Assembly: GCA_964405335.1 (NCBI GenBank)
Contig: CAYONP010000091.1
Coordinates: 1 to 22,561, forward strand
Direction of reading: 5' to 3'
Source: CAYONP01 sp964405335
GTDB taxonomy: Bacteria; Armatimonadota; UBA10988
Length of the DNA: 22,561 bases
Positions 1-8,037 of this stretch are shown in pieces. The notes below the pieces were generated by a model, which was not told the origin of the DNA, searched no databases, and saw only the letters and a program-made list of their open reading frames with translations. Both the position numbers and the translations under genes were made by a program. Every line of letters begins with the position of its first letter. Position 1 is the first letter of the stretch.

Positions 1-14
1 GCGGGTCGGCGGTC

Positions 15-32
15 GGCGCATTGCCATGCGCC
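15..32 (-). terminator. Possible hairpin downstream of the GH2-dehydrogenase operon
   Basis: GGCGCA and TGCGCC form a six-base-pair stem around a six-base loop, starting 24 bases after the stop of the minus-strand operon. There is no T tract, so it is not a classical intrinsic terminator. The position is suggestive, but a stem this short could occur by chance in such GC-rich DNA. No other feature is visible in the first 55 bases. Confidence 0.2.
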
Positions 33-55
33 GCTACGGATGTGGTGCGGATGCG

Positions 56-1039
56 CTATCCGACGTCGGCCACGCGCACCGGGGTGCCGCGGGCCGCCGA
101 CTCGATGGCGGCGATGCTGACCGCCATGGTCCTCACGCCGTCGGCGTAGGGCGACAAGATGCCGCTGTCATCTCCCGTGCGGACCGCCTCGCAGAAGGCC
201 GCGTCGAGCGGGAAGTCGCCACCGGGAGTGGACTCCTCACCGCCGTCGGGCAACTTGGCGGTCAGGCCCGCGGTGGTCCAGTGCAGGCGCAGGCCGTCGC
301 CCAGGATGTGGACGTTGTTGGCATACTGCCAGTCGCCCGGCGACAGGCTCCACGAGGTGGTGATCGAGCCCAGCGCGCCGCTGCTGTGGCGCCACTGCAC
401 CGCCGTCACGTCGGGGCAGTCGATGTCGTCGACCGCGCGGCTGGCGGCCAGGGCCGAGACCTCCTCGACCTCGCCGGCGAAGTAGCGCATCAGGTCGATG
501 GTGTGCGTCGCCTGCTCGAGGATCTGGCCGCCCGATTTGTCGAACTGGAACGTCCACCGCCCGCCGTGGCCACGGCCGATGCCGCACCAGTAGCTGCCGA
601 CGACCATCGCCACGGTCTGCCCGCCGAGCAGCTCGCGCGCCCGTGCCGTCGCCCGGCTGTAGCGCAGTTGATAGCCGACGGCGGCGAGCAGGCCGGCGTC
701 GGCGACGAGCGCCTCGATCTCCCGCGCCAGCGCCATGTCCCGCGCCACCGGCTTTTCGACCAGGAAGGGCAACCCGGCGGCGATCACCGCCCGCTCGGGC
801 TCGCCGTGCAGGTGCATCGGAATGCTGATCACCACCGCCTCGAGCGGCTCTTCGCCGAGCATCCGGTGCAGGTCGGTGTAGACCGCCGCGCCATAGGGCT
901 CGGCCGCGTCGGCGGCGATCTGCTCGACCACGTCGCAGCAGGCGGCGACGCGGGCATACTCGACGCCCGCCACGCCACGCATGTGGCCGCGCGCATTGCC
1001 GCCGCAGCCGATGAAGCCGATTCGTACGCTGTCCGTCAT
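56..1039 (-). CDS. Gfo/Idh/MocA family NAD(P)-dependent oxidoreductase
   Basis: This 327-residue protein is a predicted cytoplasmic NAD(P)-dependent dehydrogenase acting on a sugar, inositol or related polyol. The N-terminal Rossmann fold starts with the dinucleotide loop IGFIGCGGNARGH (residues 7-19). The family signature EKP lies at residues 95-97, with the usual catalytic or nucleotide-contacting Lys96. The C-terminal alpha/beta domain has the typical GGQILEQATHTIDL stretch with the likely catalytic His179. The length is normal for the family. The start is supported by a GGGGGAG ribosome-binding site lying in the end of the upstream glycosidase gene, whose TAA is separated from this ATG by one base. 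The two genes are therefore almost certainly cotranscribed, and the enzyme may oxidise a sugar released by that glycosidase. The substrate cannot be read from the sequence. Confidence 0.93.
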   Translation of the reverse strand: MTDSVRIGFIGCGGNARGHMRGVAGVEYARVAACCDVVEQIAADAAEPYGAAVYTDLHRMLGEEPLEAVVISIPMHLHGEPERAVIAAGLPFLVEKPVARDMALAREIEALVADAGLLAAVGYQLRYSRATARARELLGGQTVAMVVGSYWCGIGRGHGGRWTFQFDKSGGQILEQATHTIDLMRYFAGEVEEVSALAASRAVDDIDCPDVTAVQWRHSSGALGSITTSWSLSPGDWQYANNVHILGDGLRLHWTTAGLTAKLPDGGEESTPGGDFPLDAAFCEAVRTGDDSGILSPYADGVRTMAVSIAAIESAARGTPVRVADVG

Positions 1040-1040
1040 G

Positions 1041-4000
1041 TTACTCCCCCACGCGCAGGATCAGCAGGCCGACATCGATGTTCTGTCCGCCCGTCGTCTG
1101 GCGGCAGTGGACCGCGAGCAGGTTCTCGCCGGCGACCAGCAGCCGCTTCTGCTCGATGGTCAGCAGCAGGTCGCGATAACTGGTGATGTAGTTCCGCAGC
1201 GCAACCACCCGCTCGCCGTTGAGGTAGATCTCGGCGTCCTCGTCGTGGTAGCAGCGCAGCGTGACCACCGCGCCGGGCTCGAACGGCGCGTCGAGGGTGA
1301 AGCGGTGGCGGAGCCAGATATCGCTGGAGTCCCAGCGGGTGCCGAGCACCGCGTTCGGCGTTCCGGGCGTCCCGAAGCCGCCGCGGCCGGTGGCCCAGGC
1401 GCCGTCGTCGAAGCCGGCCGCGGCCCAGCCGTCGCCCGGATCGTTGGTGGCATACCGCCACTCCGCGCCGCCGGTCTCGGCCGTCGGCACCAACGCCTCG
1501 CGTCGCGAGACCAGGCTCCGCTCGGTCACCGGCTCGGCCGAGCTCCAGCCGGCCGGCACCGGCAGGTCGGCCGCCGTCTCGAGGATCAGCGTCGGCGGCA
1601 GCAGGTAGCGTCCAAGCCGCTCGCCGTAGAGCGACAGCCCCATGCCCTCGTCCGCATCAGCCGGGACATAGCACTCGAGCGTCACCGCCTCGCCGTCGGC
1701 CAGGCGGCGGGCCAGCGTCTGCTCGCCGCGCAGGTCGAGGCTGAGTTCGATCCGCTCGCCGTGGCTGCCGTGCTGATAGTAGGCGTGGTGGCTGAGGAAG
1801 CCGCGGGCGTCGGCCCAGTCGTCGGCCAGCCGCGCGGTGCCGAGGGTCACGCCGTCGATGGCGACCGCCAGCGTGCTCGGCGTGGCGCGGCCCTGTTTGG
1901 TCTGCGGGTAGTCCTCGGCGCGCCGGCGCGCCGGCCAGTCGAGCTTCGCCTCGCCGCCGCGCGCCGCCGCCTCGGCAATGAACGTCAGCCGGGTCGGCTG
2001 GCTGCCGCGCACGGCTTCGGGCAGGCGCACGGTCCAGCGGAAGCGCGGCCGGCCGACGGCCTCGACCTTGTCGCGCTCAAGCCGCGCCGCCAGCCCCTCA
2101 TCATCGGGCGCGTCGACGCCGCTGACGGCGTTCGGAGCGATGCGCAGCGCCAGCCGCCGCGCACCGAGTGCCTCCGCCGCCGGCAGCGGCTCAGGCGCGG
2201 CGATGACGTTGACGTAGTTGGCCGCCACCCGCTCGCCGCCGACGATCAGCTCGAGGCCGATCGCTCCGACGTGCGGCACCTCGGGCAGGCGGACGGAGAG
2301 GATACCGGCATCGGTCACGGTCGCCGGCGCCCAGGCCGCCTCGAGCGTGCCCCGCGGCCCGGCGAACGCGTTGCCGAGCGCGTCCCAGCCGATCAGCCGC
2401 CAGCGGATCAACGGCGTGCCCTCGAGCCGGGAGTAGTGGCTGATGAACAGCGGCAGGTCGATCCGCTCGCCCGGCGCCGCCTCGATCACCGGCGCGGCGT
2501 CGTAGCCGACGAAGTCCTGGCCTTGCAGCTCGGCGACGGTCATGCCGTCGACGAAGGCGTCGTAGCCGAACACCTTCGGCGTGCGGTCGTAGCAGAGAAA
2601 GCCGTTGTGCTCCCACTCGATGTCGCAGTGCTCGGTGTAGACATAGCCCTGGACCTTCGGCTGCTGCCGCAAGAGCGTGGTCAGGTACTTGAAGCACCAG
2701 GCGATGTCGCGGTCACCACCGCCGGCCGAGACCCCGCCATACTCGCTGTTCATCAGCGGCGCGTCGCCCTGCGGGAAACCTGGGCACTGGTTGAACGTGC
2801 TGCCCGGATAAGTCTCGCTCACCACCTGCGCGATGTGGTCGCGCGCGGCGGGATACTGGTCGATGTAGAAGTGCCACGAGTTGATGTCGGTCTCGGTGTG
2901 GTCGTAGAAGCAGGGCGAGTTGTCCTCGACCAGCCGGCTCGGGTCGAGCGACTTGGTCAGCCGGAACATGTCGCGCACCCAGGCGGCGGTCTCGGGCTGG
3001 TTCTTCAAGTCGTTGAACCCGATGCCCCAGCTCTCGTTGAAGCAGACCCAACTGAAGATGCTCGGATGCGCCATGTCGCGGGCGAGCTGCTCGCGCATGG
3101 TCTGTTCCCAGGCAGCCCGGGCCCGTTCCGAGTGTTGCCACGTATTCGGCACGTCGCACATCAGCAGCAGACCTAGCCGGTCGGCCCAGTAGAGCAGCCG
3201 GGGGTCGACCGCCTTGATGTGCAGGCGGATGAAGTTCCAACCGACCGACTTGCTGTACTCGACATCGAACCGAGCATCTTCATCGGTGGGAAACGTGTAG
3301 ATGCCCTCGGGGTTGAACACCTGGTGCAGCGCGCCGGCCAGGTAGATCGGCTCGCCGTTGAGCAGAAACCCGCGCGTGCCGTCGGGCAGCGCCGCGGCCT
3401 CAATCGTGCGCAGCCCGAAATAGCTACGGACCGAATCGACCTCGCCGCCCTGCCGCACGGTCAAGGCGTACTCGTACAGGTTCGGCGAGTCGGGGTGCCA
3501 CAGCTTCGGCTCGGGCACCGCCACGGCGAGATCGACCGGCGCACCGCCGGCGGGCAGCTCGACCTGCATTTCGACCGGCGGCACGGCCGGATCGTCGCAG
3601 ACCAGCCGCACAGTCGCCGGTCCACCCGGTGAGGCCAGCGTGGCGGTCACGGTGGCCACCGCCGGGTCGAGCGTACAGGCCACGGCCAGGTTGGTGACGT
3701 GGCTTGGCGGCACCGGTTCGAGCCAGACCGGTTGCCAGATGCCGCTGGTGCGGGTGTACCAGTTGATCTGCTTGCCGGTGGGCAGGTGCGGGTCGGTGGG
3801 ATCGTATGCGCGGACGACGACGCTATTCTCGCCCTCGACCAGCGCGTCGGTGAGATCCAATCGGAACGGCGTGTAGCCGCCGACGTGTCCGCCGACCTCA
3901 CGGCCGTTGACCCAGACGCGGCATGACCAGTCGACGGCGCCGAAGCAGAGGTGGATGCGCTCGCGGCGCCAATCGGCCGGGACGGTGAACGAGCGGCGGT

Positions 4001-4262
4001 ACCAGGCCACAGCGCGGGTCTCGGGCTCGGCGATGCCGCTGAGCCGGCTCTCCCACGGAAAGGGGACGATGATCCGGCGGTCGAAGCCGTCGGCGGCGGG
4101 GCGGTCGAGACCGCGCGCCAGGCCGTCGTCGTCGGGATCGAAGCAGAACTCCCATGCGCCGTTGAGGGTCTGCCAGCGGCCACGGAGGAGGTCGGGCCGG
4201 GGCGGTTCGGCGCGGGGCACGTCGGCGGCGGCGGCGAAGAGCAGCACGGGCACGGTCCACAT
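1041..4262 (-). CDS. Secreted glycoside hydrolase family 2 enzyme
   Basis: This 1073-residue protein resembles beta-galactosidase, beta-glucuronidase and beta-mannosidase of family GH2. A short hydrophobic N-terminus (MWTVPVLLFAAAADV) without basic residues suggests export. In order come a sugar-binding jelly-roll (about 27-190, with WQTLNGAWEF and PFPWES), an Ig-like domain (about 190-295) and a TIM barrel (about 295-600). The barrel carries the acid/base Glu410 in CFNESWGIG and the nucleophile Glu507 in MNSEYGGV. A long C-terminal extension ends in a second jelly-roll-like module (about 930-1073) with WLRHRFTL and IYLNGERV, of the kind seen in planctomycete-type glycosidases. The chosen ATG has GGAG nine bases upstream; the frame stays open much further upstream but would run through the divergent kinase gene. 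It is the first gene of an operon with the oxidoreductase. Family assignment is firm; the sugar specificity is unknown. Confidence 0.93.
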   Translation of the reverse strand: MWTVPVLLFAAAADVPRAEPPRPDLLRGRWQTLNGAWEFCFDPDDDGLARGLDRPAADGFDRRIIVPFPWESRLSGIAEPETRAVAWYRRSFTVPADWRRERIHLCFGAVDWSCRVWVNGREVGGHVGGYTPFRLDLTDALVEGENSVVVRAYDPTDPHLPTGKQINWYTRTSGIWQPVWLEPVPPSHVTNLAVACTLDPAVATVTATLASPGGPATVRLVCDDPAVPPVEMQVELPAGGAPVDLAVAVPEPKLWHPDSPNLYEYALTVRQGGEVDSVRSYFGLRTIEAAALPDGTRGFLLNGEPIYLAGALHQVFNPEGIYTFPTDEDARFDVEYSKSVGWNFIRLHIKAVDPRLLYWADRLGLLLMCDVPNTWQHSERARAAWEQTMREQLARDMAHPSIFSWVCFNESWGIGFNDLKNQPETAAWVRDMFRLTKSLDPSRLVEDNSPCFYDHTETDINSWHFYIDQYPAARDHIAQVVSETYPGSTFNQCPGFPQGDAPLMNSEYGGVSAGGGDRDIAWCFKYLTTLLRQQPKVQGYVYTEHCDIEWEHNGFLCYDRTPKVFGYDAFVDGMTVAELQGQDFVGYDAAPVIEAAPGERIDLPLFISHYSRLEGTPLIRWRLIGWDALGNAFAGPRGTLEAAWAPATVTDAGILSVRLPEVPHVGAIGLELIVGGERVAANYVNVIAAPEPLPAAEALGARRLALRIAPNAVSGVDAPDDEGLAARLERDKVEAVGRPRFRWTVRLPEAVRGSQPTRLTFIAEAAARGGEAKLDWPARRRAEDYPQTKQGRATPSTLAVAIDGVTLGTARLADDWADARGFLSHHAYYQHGSHGERIELSLDLRGEQTLARRLADGEAVTLECYVPADADEGMGLSLYGERLGRYLLPPTLILETAADLPVPAGWSSAEPVTERSLVSRREALVPTAETGGAEWRYATNDPGDGWAAAGFDDGAWATGRGGFGTPGTPNAVLGTRWDSSDIWLRHRFTLDAPFEPGAVVTLRCYHDEDAEIYLNGERVVALRNYITSYRDLLLTIEQKRLLVAGENLLAVHCRQTTGGQNIDVGLLILRVGE

Positions 4263-4379
4263 CGGGCACAGCTCCGGGGTGCGCCGACCGGTTCGGCCCG
4301 GCCGGGCGGGTTCCTGTCGCACGCGCCACGTCGCGCTGCAGGAAACCTGCCGGCGGACGAAATCGATAGGGAAGCAGGC
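4263..4379. promoter_or_regulatory. Divergent intergenic region with a 13-base palindrome
   Basis: These 117 bases separate the minus-strand glycosidase operon from the plus-strand kinase gene, so both promoters should lie here. I see no convincing -35/-10 pair. GCAGG-AAA-CCTGC at 4338-4350 is a perfect inverted repeat, 30 bases before the kinase start, and could be an operator. It is short enough that chance cannot be excluded. Confidence 0.35.
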
Positions 4380-6464
4380 ATGGTGGTCCGTCTCGACAGA
4401 CCGGACGGTGACGGCTGCGCCCTCGGTCTGGGGGAGCACCACCTCGGCACGGCTGCCGATTGCACCGTCCGGCTCGAGCCCGGTGCGGCGGAGCACCACG
4501 CCAGCCTGCTCGTCCGGCCCTACTCCGCCCTGCTCGCCGACCTGCCCGAGAGCACCGGCACCTGGCTCAACGGCGTCCGGCTCGAAGTGCCGACCCAACT
4601 CGCCGACGGCGACCTGCTGCGCCTCGGCGAGAGTGAGTGGCGCGTGCGCGTCGAGCCGCGCGACGAGGCGACCGGACCGGTCGTGCTGCCGGCCCGGATC
4701 GAGGTCGTCGAGGGTGAGCGAGTGCTCACCGGGCAGGTGATCGACGACGGCCAGGTGATCTGGGTCGGCCGCGCGCCCGACCTCGACTTGACCCTGGCCG
4801 ACCGCTTCTGCTCGCGCCGCCACGCCATGCTGCGCCGCGAGGGCGACCGGCTCTACGTCCGCGACGCGGGCAGCGTCAACGGCATCACCATCGGTGAACA
4901 ACGGGTGCTCGAAGCGCGGCTCGAGAGCGGCGAGACGGTGACCATCGGCCGCACCACGCTGCGCTTCCGGGTGATTGCCCCGCCGCCGCCCGAGAGCGAC
5001 CTGAAGCCGACCGGCCGGTTCGGCCCGTACCGGGTCTTCGACGAGATCGGTCGCGGCGGCATGGGCCGCGTCTATCGCGCCCAGCGCGACGGCGACGGCC
5101 TGATCGCGCTGAAGATCATGCGCACCGACCGGATCAGCGCCGAGACCGCGGCGGTGCGCCGGCGGCGATTCGAGCGCGAGGCGGCCGTGTTGCGCCGCGT
5201 GCGGCACGAACACGTGGTCGGCTTTATCGACGCTGGCGAGCACCAGGACATCCCCTATCTGGCGCTCGAACTGCTCGACGGCGAGTCGCTGATTGAGCTG
5301 CTCCGCCGCCGCGAGCAGTTGCCCAATGCCGAGATCGAGCGGATCGTCTTCCAGCTCTGCGCGGCGGTCAAGGCGGTGCACGAGGCGGGGGTGATCCACC
5401 GCGACATCAAGCCGGCCAACGTCATCCTCCACGGCGAGCGGCGTGTGGCCAAGTTGATGGACTTCGGCATCGCCCGCTTCCGCGATGCGGTCGACCTCTC
5501 GGGCGATGTCGAGGAGCTGACCGAGCGGGCGCTCGAGGCCGAGGTGACCGCCGAGGGCAAGCATCCCGGCACGCCGCTGTTCATGTCGCCCGAGCAGGTG
5601 CGCGGCCGCGGCGTCGACATGCGCAGCGACATCTGGTCGCTCGGCGTGGTGCTCTACCTCCTCGTCTCGGGCCGGCCGCCGTTCAGCCAGACCGGCTCCG
5701 AGGCACTCAAGCGCGCGGTGGTCGAAGCCTGCCCGGCGCCCTTGCCCGACGACGTGCCGGCCTACCTCCGCTCGGCCATCTATCGCTGCATGTTGAAGCC
5801 GCCGTCGCACCGGTTCGACTCGGCCATGTCGCTCATGGAGGCGCTGCATGAGCGGCGCATCGAGCAGCCCGTGCCGGTCGGCGCGCATGGGCCAGAGATT
5901 CGGTCGCTGAGCCACTGCCCGAGCTGCGGCAGCTATGTCAGCCCGCGGCAGAACGAGTGCCCGATCTGCCGGCTCGACCTGCGCGTCTTTCGCACGCGGC
6001 AGATGGTCTGCGTCGAGCTGGACGGGCAGTTCATCACCGCCTGCGGCGGCTGCGGCATGAGGGCCGCGATGAGCGACGAGACCTGCCCGCGCTGCGGCCG
6101 ATTGCTGGCCGTGCTCCGCTCGGCCGCCGAGCTGCTCGAATCGAGCGACATCAGTGATGACGACGCCGCCGCGCTGACCGACGCGCTGCGCACCACCAAG
6201 ACCTGCCCCGCCTGCGGCGCGCCGGCCGATGCGGGCCGGCCGCAATGCCCGGCCTGCGGCATCCACCTGCCGGCCATCTTCCTCGGCCGGGTGATCCTGA
6301 TCGAGACCGACGACGCTCGGCAGTTGCCACACTGCGGCAACTGCCGCACCCGCCTGCGCGGCGGCCGGCCGGTGTGCCCGAAATGCGGCCTGAACTTCGT
6401 CACCGGCCGACTGCGCAACGGCACCGCCTGGCACCGCCCCGCGCCGCGGGGCGAGCGGCGCTGA
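4380..6464 (+). CDS. Ser/Thr protein kinase with two FHA domains and four C-terminal zinc ribbons
   Basis: This 694-residue protein is predicted to be cytoplasmic; no membrane segment is visible. A divergent FHA domain (about 1-93, ending GTWLNG) is followed by a canonical one (about 120-195) with VGRAPD, SRRHA at 145-149 and SVNG ending near 168. The bacterial PknB-type kinase domain runs from about 217 to 480. It has the glycine loop IGRGGMGRVY, Lys245, HRDIKPAN with Asp342, DFG with Asp361 and GTPLFMSPEQ, so it should be active. From Cys513 to about 680 there are four CxxC...CxxC zinc-ribbon units; the second and fourth have the CxxC spacing as CGGC and CGNC. The FHA domains should bind phosphothreonine, possibly its own. 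The ATG at 4380 follows AGGGAAG; longer upstream extensions would overlap the divergent gene. Targets are unknown and the gene stands alone. Confidence 0.92.
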   Translation: MVVRLDRPDGDGCALGLGEHHLGTAADCTVRLEPGAAEHHASLLVRPYSALLADLPESTGTWLNGVRLEVPTQLADGDLLRLGESEWRVRVEPRDEATGPVVLPARIEVVEGERVLTGQVIDDGQVIWVGRAPDLDLTLADRFCSRRHAMLRREGDRLYVRDAGSVNGITIGEQRVLEARLESGETVTIGRTTLRFRVIAPPPPESDLKPTGRFGPYRVFDEIGRGGMGRVYRAQRDGDGLIALKIMRTDRISAETAAVRRRRFEREAAVLRRVRHEHVVGFIDAGEHQDIPYLALELLDGESLIELLRRREQLPNAEIERIVFQLCAAVKAVHEAGVIHRDIKPANVILHGERRVAKLMDFGIARFRDAVDLSGDVEELTERALEAEVTAEGKHPGTPLFMSPEQVRGRGVDMRSDIWSLGVVLYLLVSGRPPFSQTGSEALKRAVVEACPAPLPDDVPAYLRSAIYRCMLKPPSHRFDSAMSLMEALHERRIEQPVPVGAHGPEIRSLSHCPSCGSYVSPRQNECPICRLDLRVFRTRQMVCVELDGQFITACGGCGMRAAMSDETCPRCGRLLAVLRSAAELLESSDISDDDAAALTDALRTTKTCPACGAPADAGRPQCPACGIHLPAIFLGRVILIETDDARQLPHCGNCRTRLRGGRPVCPKCGLNFVTGRLRNGTAWHRPAPRGERR

Positions 6465-6492
6465 CCCGACCTGCCAACGCCCGATGCCACGG

Positions 6493-6640
6493 CGGTAGCG
6501 ACACGCCAACGGCGTGTCCAGGTCGACCGGCGGGCGACGACCGCACGCGGTAGGGACACGCCGACGGCGTGGCCAGGTCGATCGGCGGGCGATGACCCCT
6601 CGCGGTAGGGACACGCCAACGGCGTGTCCACGGTCGCCGA
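6493..6640. repeat. 55-bp tandem repeat, 2.7 copies, each with a GTAG-headed palindrome
   Basis: Three copies begin at 6493, 6548 and 6603, exactly 55 bases apart; the third is cut short. Each has GTAG (6495, 6550, 6605) directly followed by a hairpin with arms GGACACGCC and GGCGTGTCC around a three-base loop; copies one and two each differ by a base or so. The array fills most of the 216-base gap between the convergent kinase and Rieske genes and may also stop transcription from both sides. A four-base GTAG head on a palindrome is the hallmark of REP elements mobilised by RAYT transposases. That link is inference; no transposase gene is visible here. Confidence 0.9.
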
Positions 6641-6680
6641 TCTGCCACCGCGGCGGCCAAACGGGCGCGTCGGCGCTCGG

Positions 6681-7100
6681 TTAGCGCCGCGGCTTCTCGT
6701 ACAGCACGGCGCAGGCGATATCGGTGCCAAAGGCCTTCAACGGCTGGCGTGCCGGTCCCTGGGCGACCTGGCCGTTGGCGTGGAAACGGCTGCCGTGGCA
6801 GGCGCAGAAGAGCTGGCCCTGCTGGCCGTCATACTGCAGCTTGCAGCCGTTGTGGGTGCAGACCGCGCTGCAGGCGATGAAGCTTTGCTGGTTGTACCGC
6901 GCGACGAGCACCTCCGTGCCGTCGGGCAGCTTGACGATCACCGCCCCGCCGGGCTGCTGCAGCGCTTCGTGCTTGGTCAGCGGCACGGCAAAGGCCTCGA
7001 GCTCCTGCTCATCGCCCTGGCCGCGGGCGGTTTCGATCAGGATCATGCCGCCGACCACCGAGGCGGCGAGGATGTCACGACGCGAAACAGGCTGGTCCAT
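6681..7100 (-). CDS. Tat-exported Rieske [2Fe-2S] protein
   Basis: This 139-residue protein has the twin-arginine motif SRRDILAA (residues 6-13) followed by a hydrophobic stretch, so it is probably exported folded and may stay membrane-anchored. The Rieske cluster site is complete: CTHNGC (ligands Cys81 and His83, with Cys86) and CACHGS (ligands Cys99 and His102, with Cys101). The extra Cys86 and Cys101 would form the disulfide found in bc1/b6f-type and arsenite-oxidase-type Rieske proteins. It should carry electrons at the periplasmic face. A GAAGGGA ribosome-binding site precedes the ATG, which lies 10 bases after the stop of the dioxygenase gene, so the two form an operon. No cytochrome b, cytochrome c or molybdoenzyme partner is in the window, so its electron partner is unknown. 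Confidence 0.93.
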   Translation of the reverse strand: MDQPVSRRDILAASVVGGMILIETARGQGDEQELEAFAVPLTKHEALQQPGGAVIVKLPDGTEVLVARYNQQSFIACSAVCTHNGCKLQYDGQQGQLFCACHGSRFHANGQVAQGPARQPLKAFGTDIACAVLYEKPRR

Positions 7101-7110
7101 CGGAGTCCCT

Positions 7111-7911
7111 TCAGCCGCACGGGGCGCCGTCGCGCCAGACGCAGAGGAATGGCTCGCCGCGCACCGGCTCGCCCGGCGCGCTGGTGATCCAGGGCTTCAT
7201 CAGGTGCTCGCCGGCAGCCTCGAACGGCGTGTCGCCGAGCATGTAGTGGAACGCGATCGCCCGCCGCGGCCGCTCCGAGGTGTTCTCATGCGAGCCGTGC
7301 CAGGTGAGGCAGTGGTGCAGGCTCAGGCAGCCCCGCTCGACCGGCCAGAGCTGCTTGGCCACCGGCCGGCCGTCGGGCGGGCTGAAGCCCTCGCCGATGC
7401 CGTTGTAGCTGCCCAGCCGGTGGAGATAGTCGATCTGCACGCCCCACCGGTGGCTGCCGGGGATCATGGTCATGCAGCCGTTCGATTCGTCGACGTCGTC
7501 GAGCGGGATCCAGGCGCTGACCGCGGTGTTGTCGCCCAGCGTCGGCCAGTAGGGCCCGTCCTGGTGCCAGTGGTTGACGCCGCCGTGGCGGGCCGGCTTG
7601 TACTGAATCTGGTCGTGCCAGAGATAGAGGCTGTCGGCGCCGCTCACTTGCGCCACGGCGGTGACCACCGCAGGGTCGCAGGCCAGGGCGCGGAAGGCGT
7701 CGGAGGCCTGCCAGATGTTGACGATCTGCCAGACCGGGTGGGCCTCGTCGCCGCCCAGGTTGCGCAGCGACACCGGCGGGTGCTCGGTCTCGCCGGCAAT
7801 GACCTTGTCCAGGTCGTCGCGCAGCACCTCGATCTGCTCGTCCGTCAACACGCGGCCCGCCCGCAGACAGCCGTCCCGCTCGAACCGCGCCACTTGGTCC
7901 GCACTCAGCAT
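7111..7911 (-). CDS. Phytanoyl-CoA dioxygenase (PhyH) family protein
   Basis: This 266-residue protein belongs to the Fe(II)/2-oxoglutarate-dependent oxygenases of the PhyH family and is probably cytoplasmic. The 2-His-1-Asp iron site is visible as NHWHQDGPYWP (His116, Asp118) and WHGSHENTSERPRR (His205). The arginine pair at 216-217 is the expected 2-oxoglutarate carboxylate binder. The double-stranded beta-helix core contains AWIPLDDVDESNGCMTMIPGSH in two adjoining strands. Such proteins hydroxylate small molecules; in environmental genomes they form large families with no assigned substrate. The ATG is preceded by GGAG at eight bases. It is the first gene of a two-gene operon with the Rieske protein and is transcribed divergently from the tail-tube-like pair. 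Confidence 0.92.
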   Translation of the reverse strand: MLSADQVARFERDGCLRAGRVLTDEQIEVLRDDLDKVIAGETEHPPVSLRNLGGDEAHPVWQIVNIWQASDAFRALACDPAVVTAVAQVSGADSLYLWHDQIQYKPARHGGVNHWHQDGPYWPTLGDNTAVSAWIPLDDVDESNGCMTMIPGSHRWGVQIDYLHRLGSYNGIGEGFSPPDGRPVAKQLWPVERGCLSLHHCLTWHGSHENTSERPRRAIAFHYMLGDTPFEAAGEHLMKPWITSAPGEPVRGEPFLCVWRDGAPCG

Positions 7912-8037
7912 ACCCTCTGCTCCAGGGCGTCAGTATGCGGCCGGGGCCGGTTGCTGTCCGCCTCGTCACCAGGCGTTTGCACGATACTGGAATCGGCGCC
8001 GGCGGTGAGGCGTCCGGTGGCCAGGAGGGAGGAACCC
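7912..8037. promoter_or_regulatory. Divergent intergenic region
   Basis: The 126 bases between the dioxygenase gene and the first tail-tube-like gene must hold both promoters. I find no well-spaced sigma-70 hexamers. The only strong signal is the ribosome-binding site AGGAGGGAGG just before 8038. Confidence 0.4.

Noticed and set aside
981..3176. Plus-strand open frame opposite the GH2 gene
   Set aside because: Low-complexity RAV/GQR-rich antisense translation without motifs; the minus strand carries a clear GH2.
4263..6614. Upstream extension of the GH2 reading frame to about 6614
   Set aside because: The frame stays open only because it is antisense to the kinase gene; the signal-like start and ribosome-binding site are at 4262.
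6724..8037. In-frame upstream extension of the first tail-tube-like gene
   Set aside because: It would be antisense to the Rieske and PhyH genes, and a strong ribosome-binding site with a signal peptide begins at 8038.
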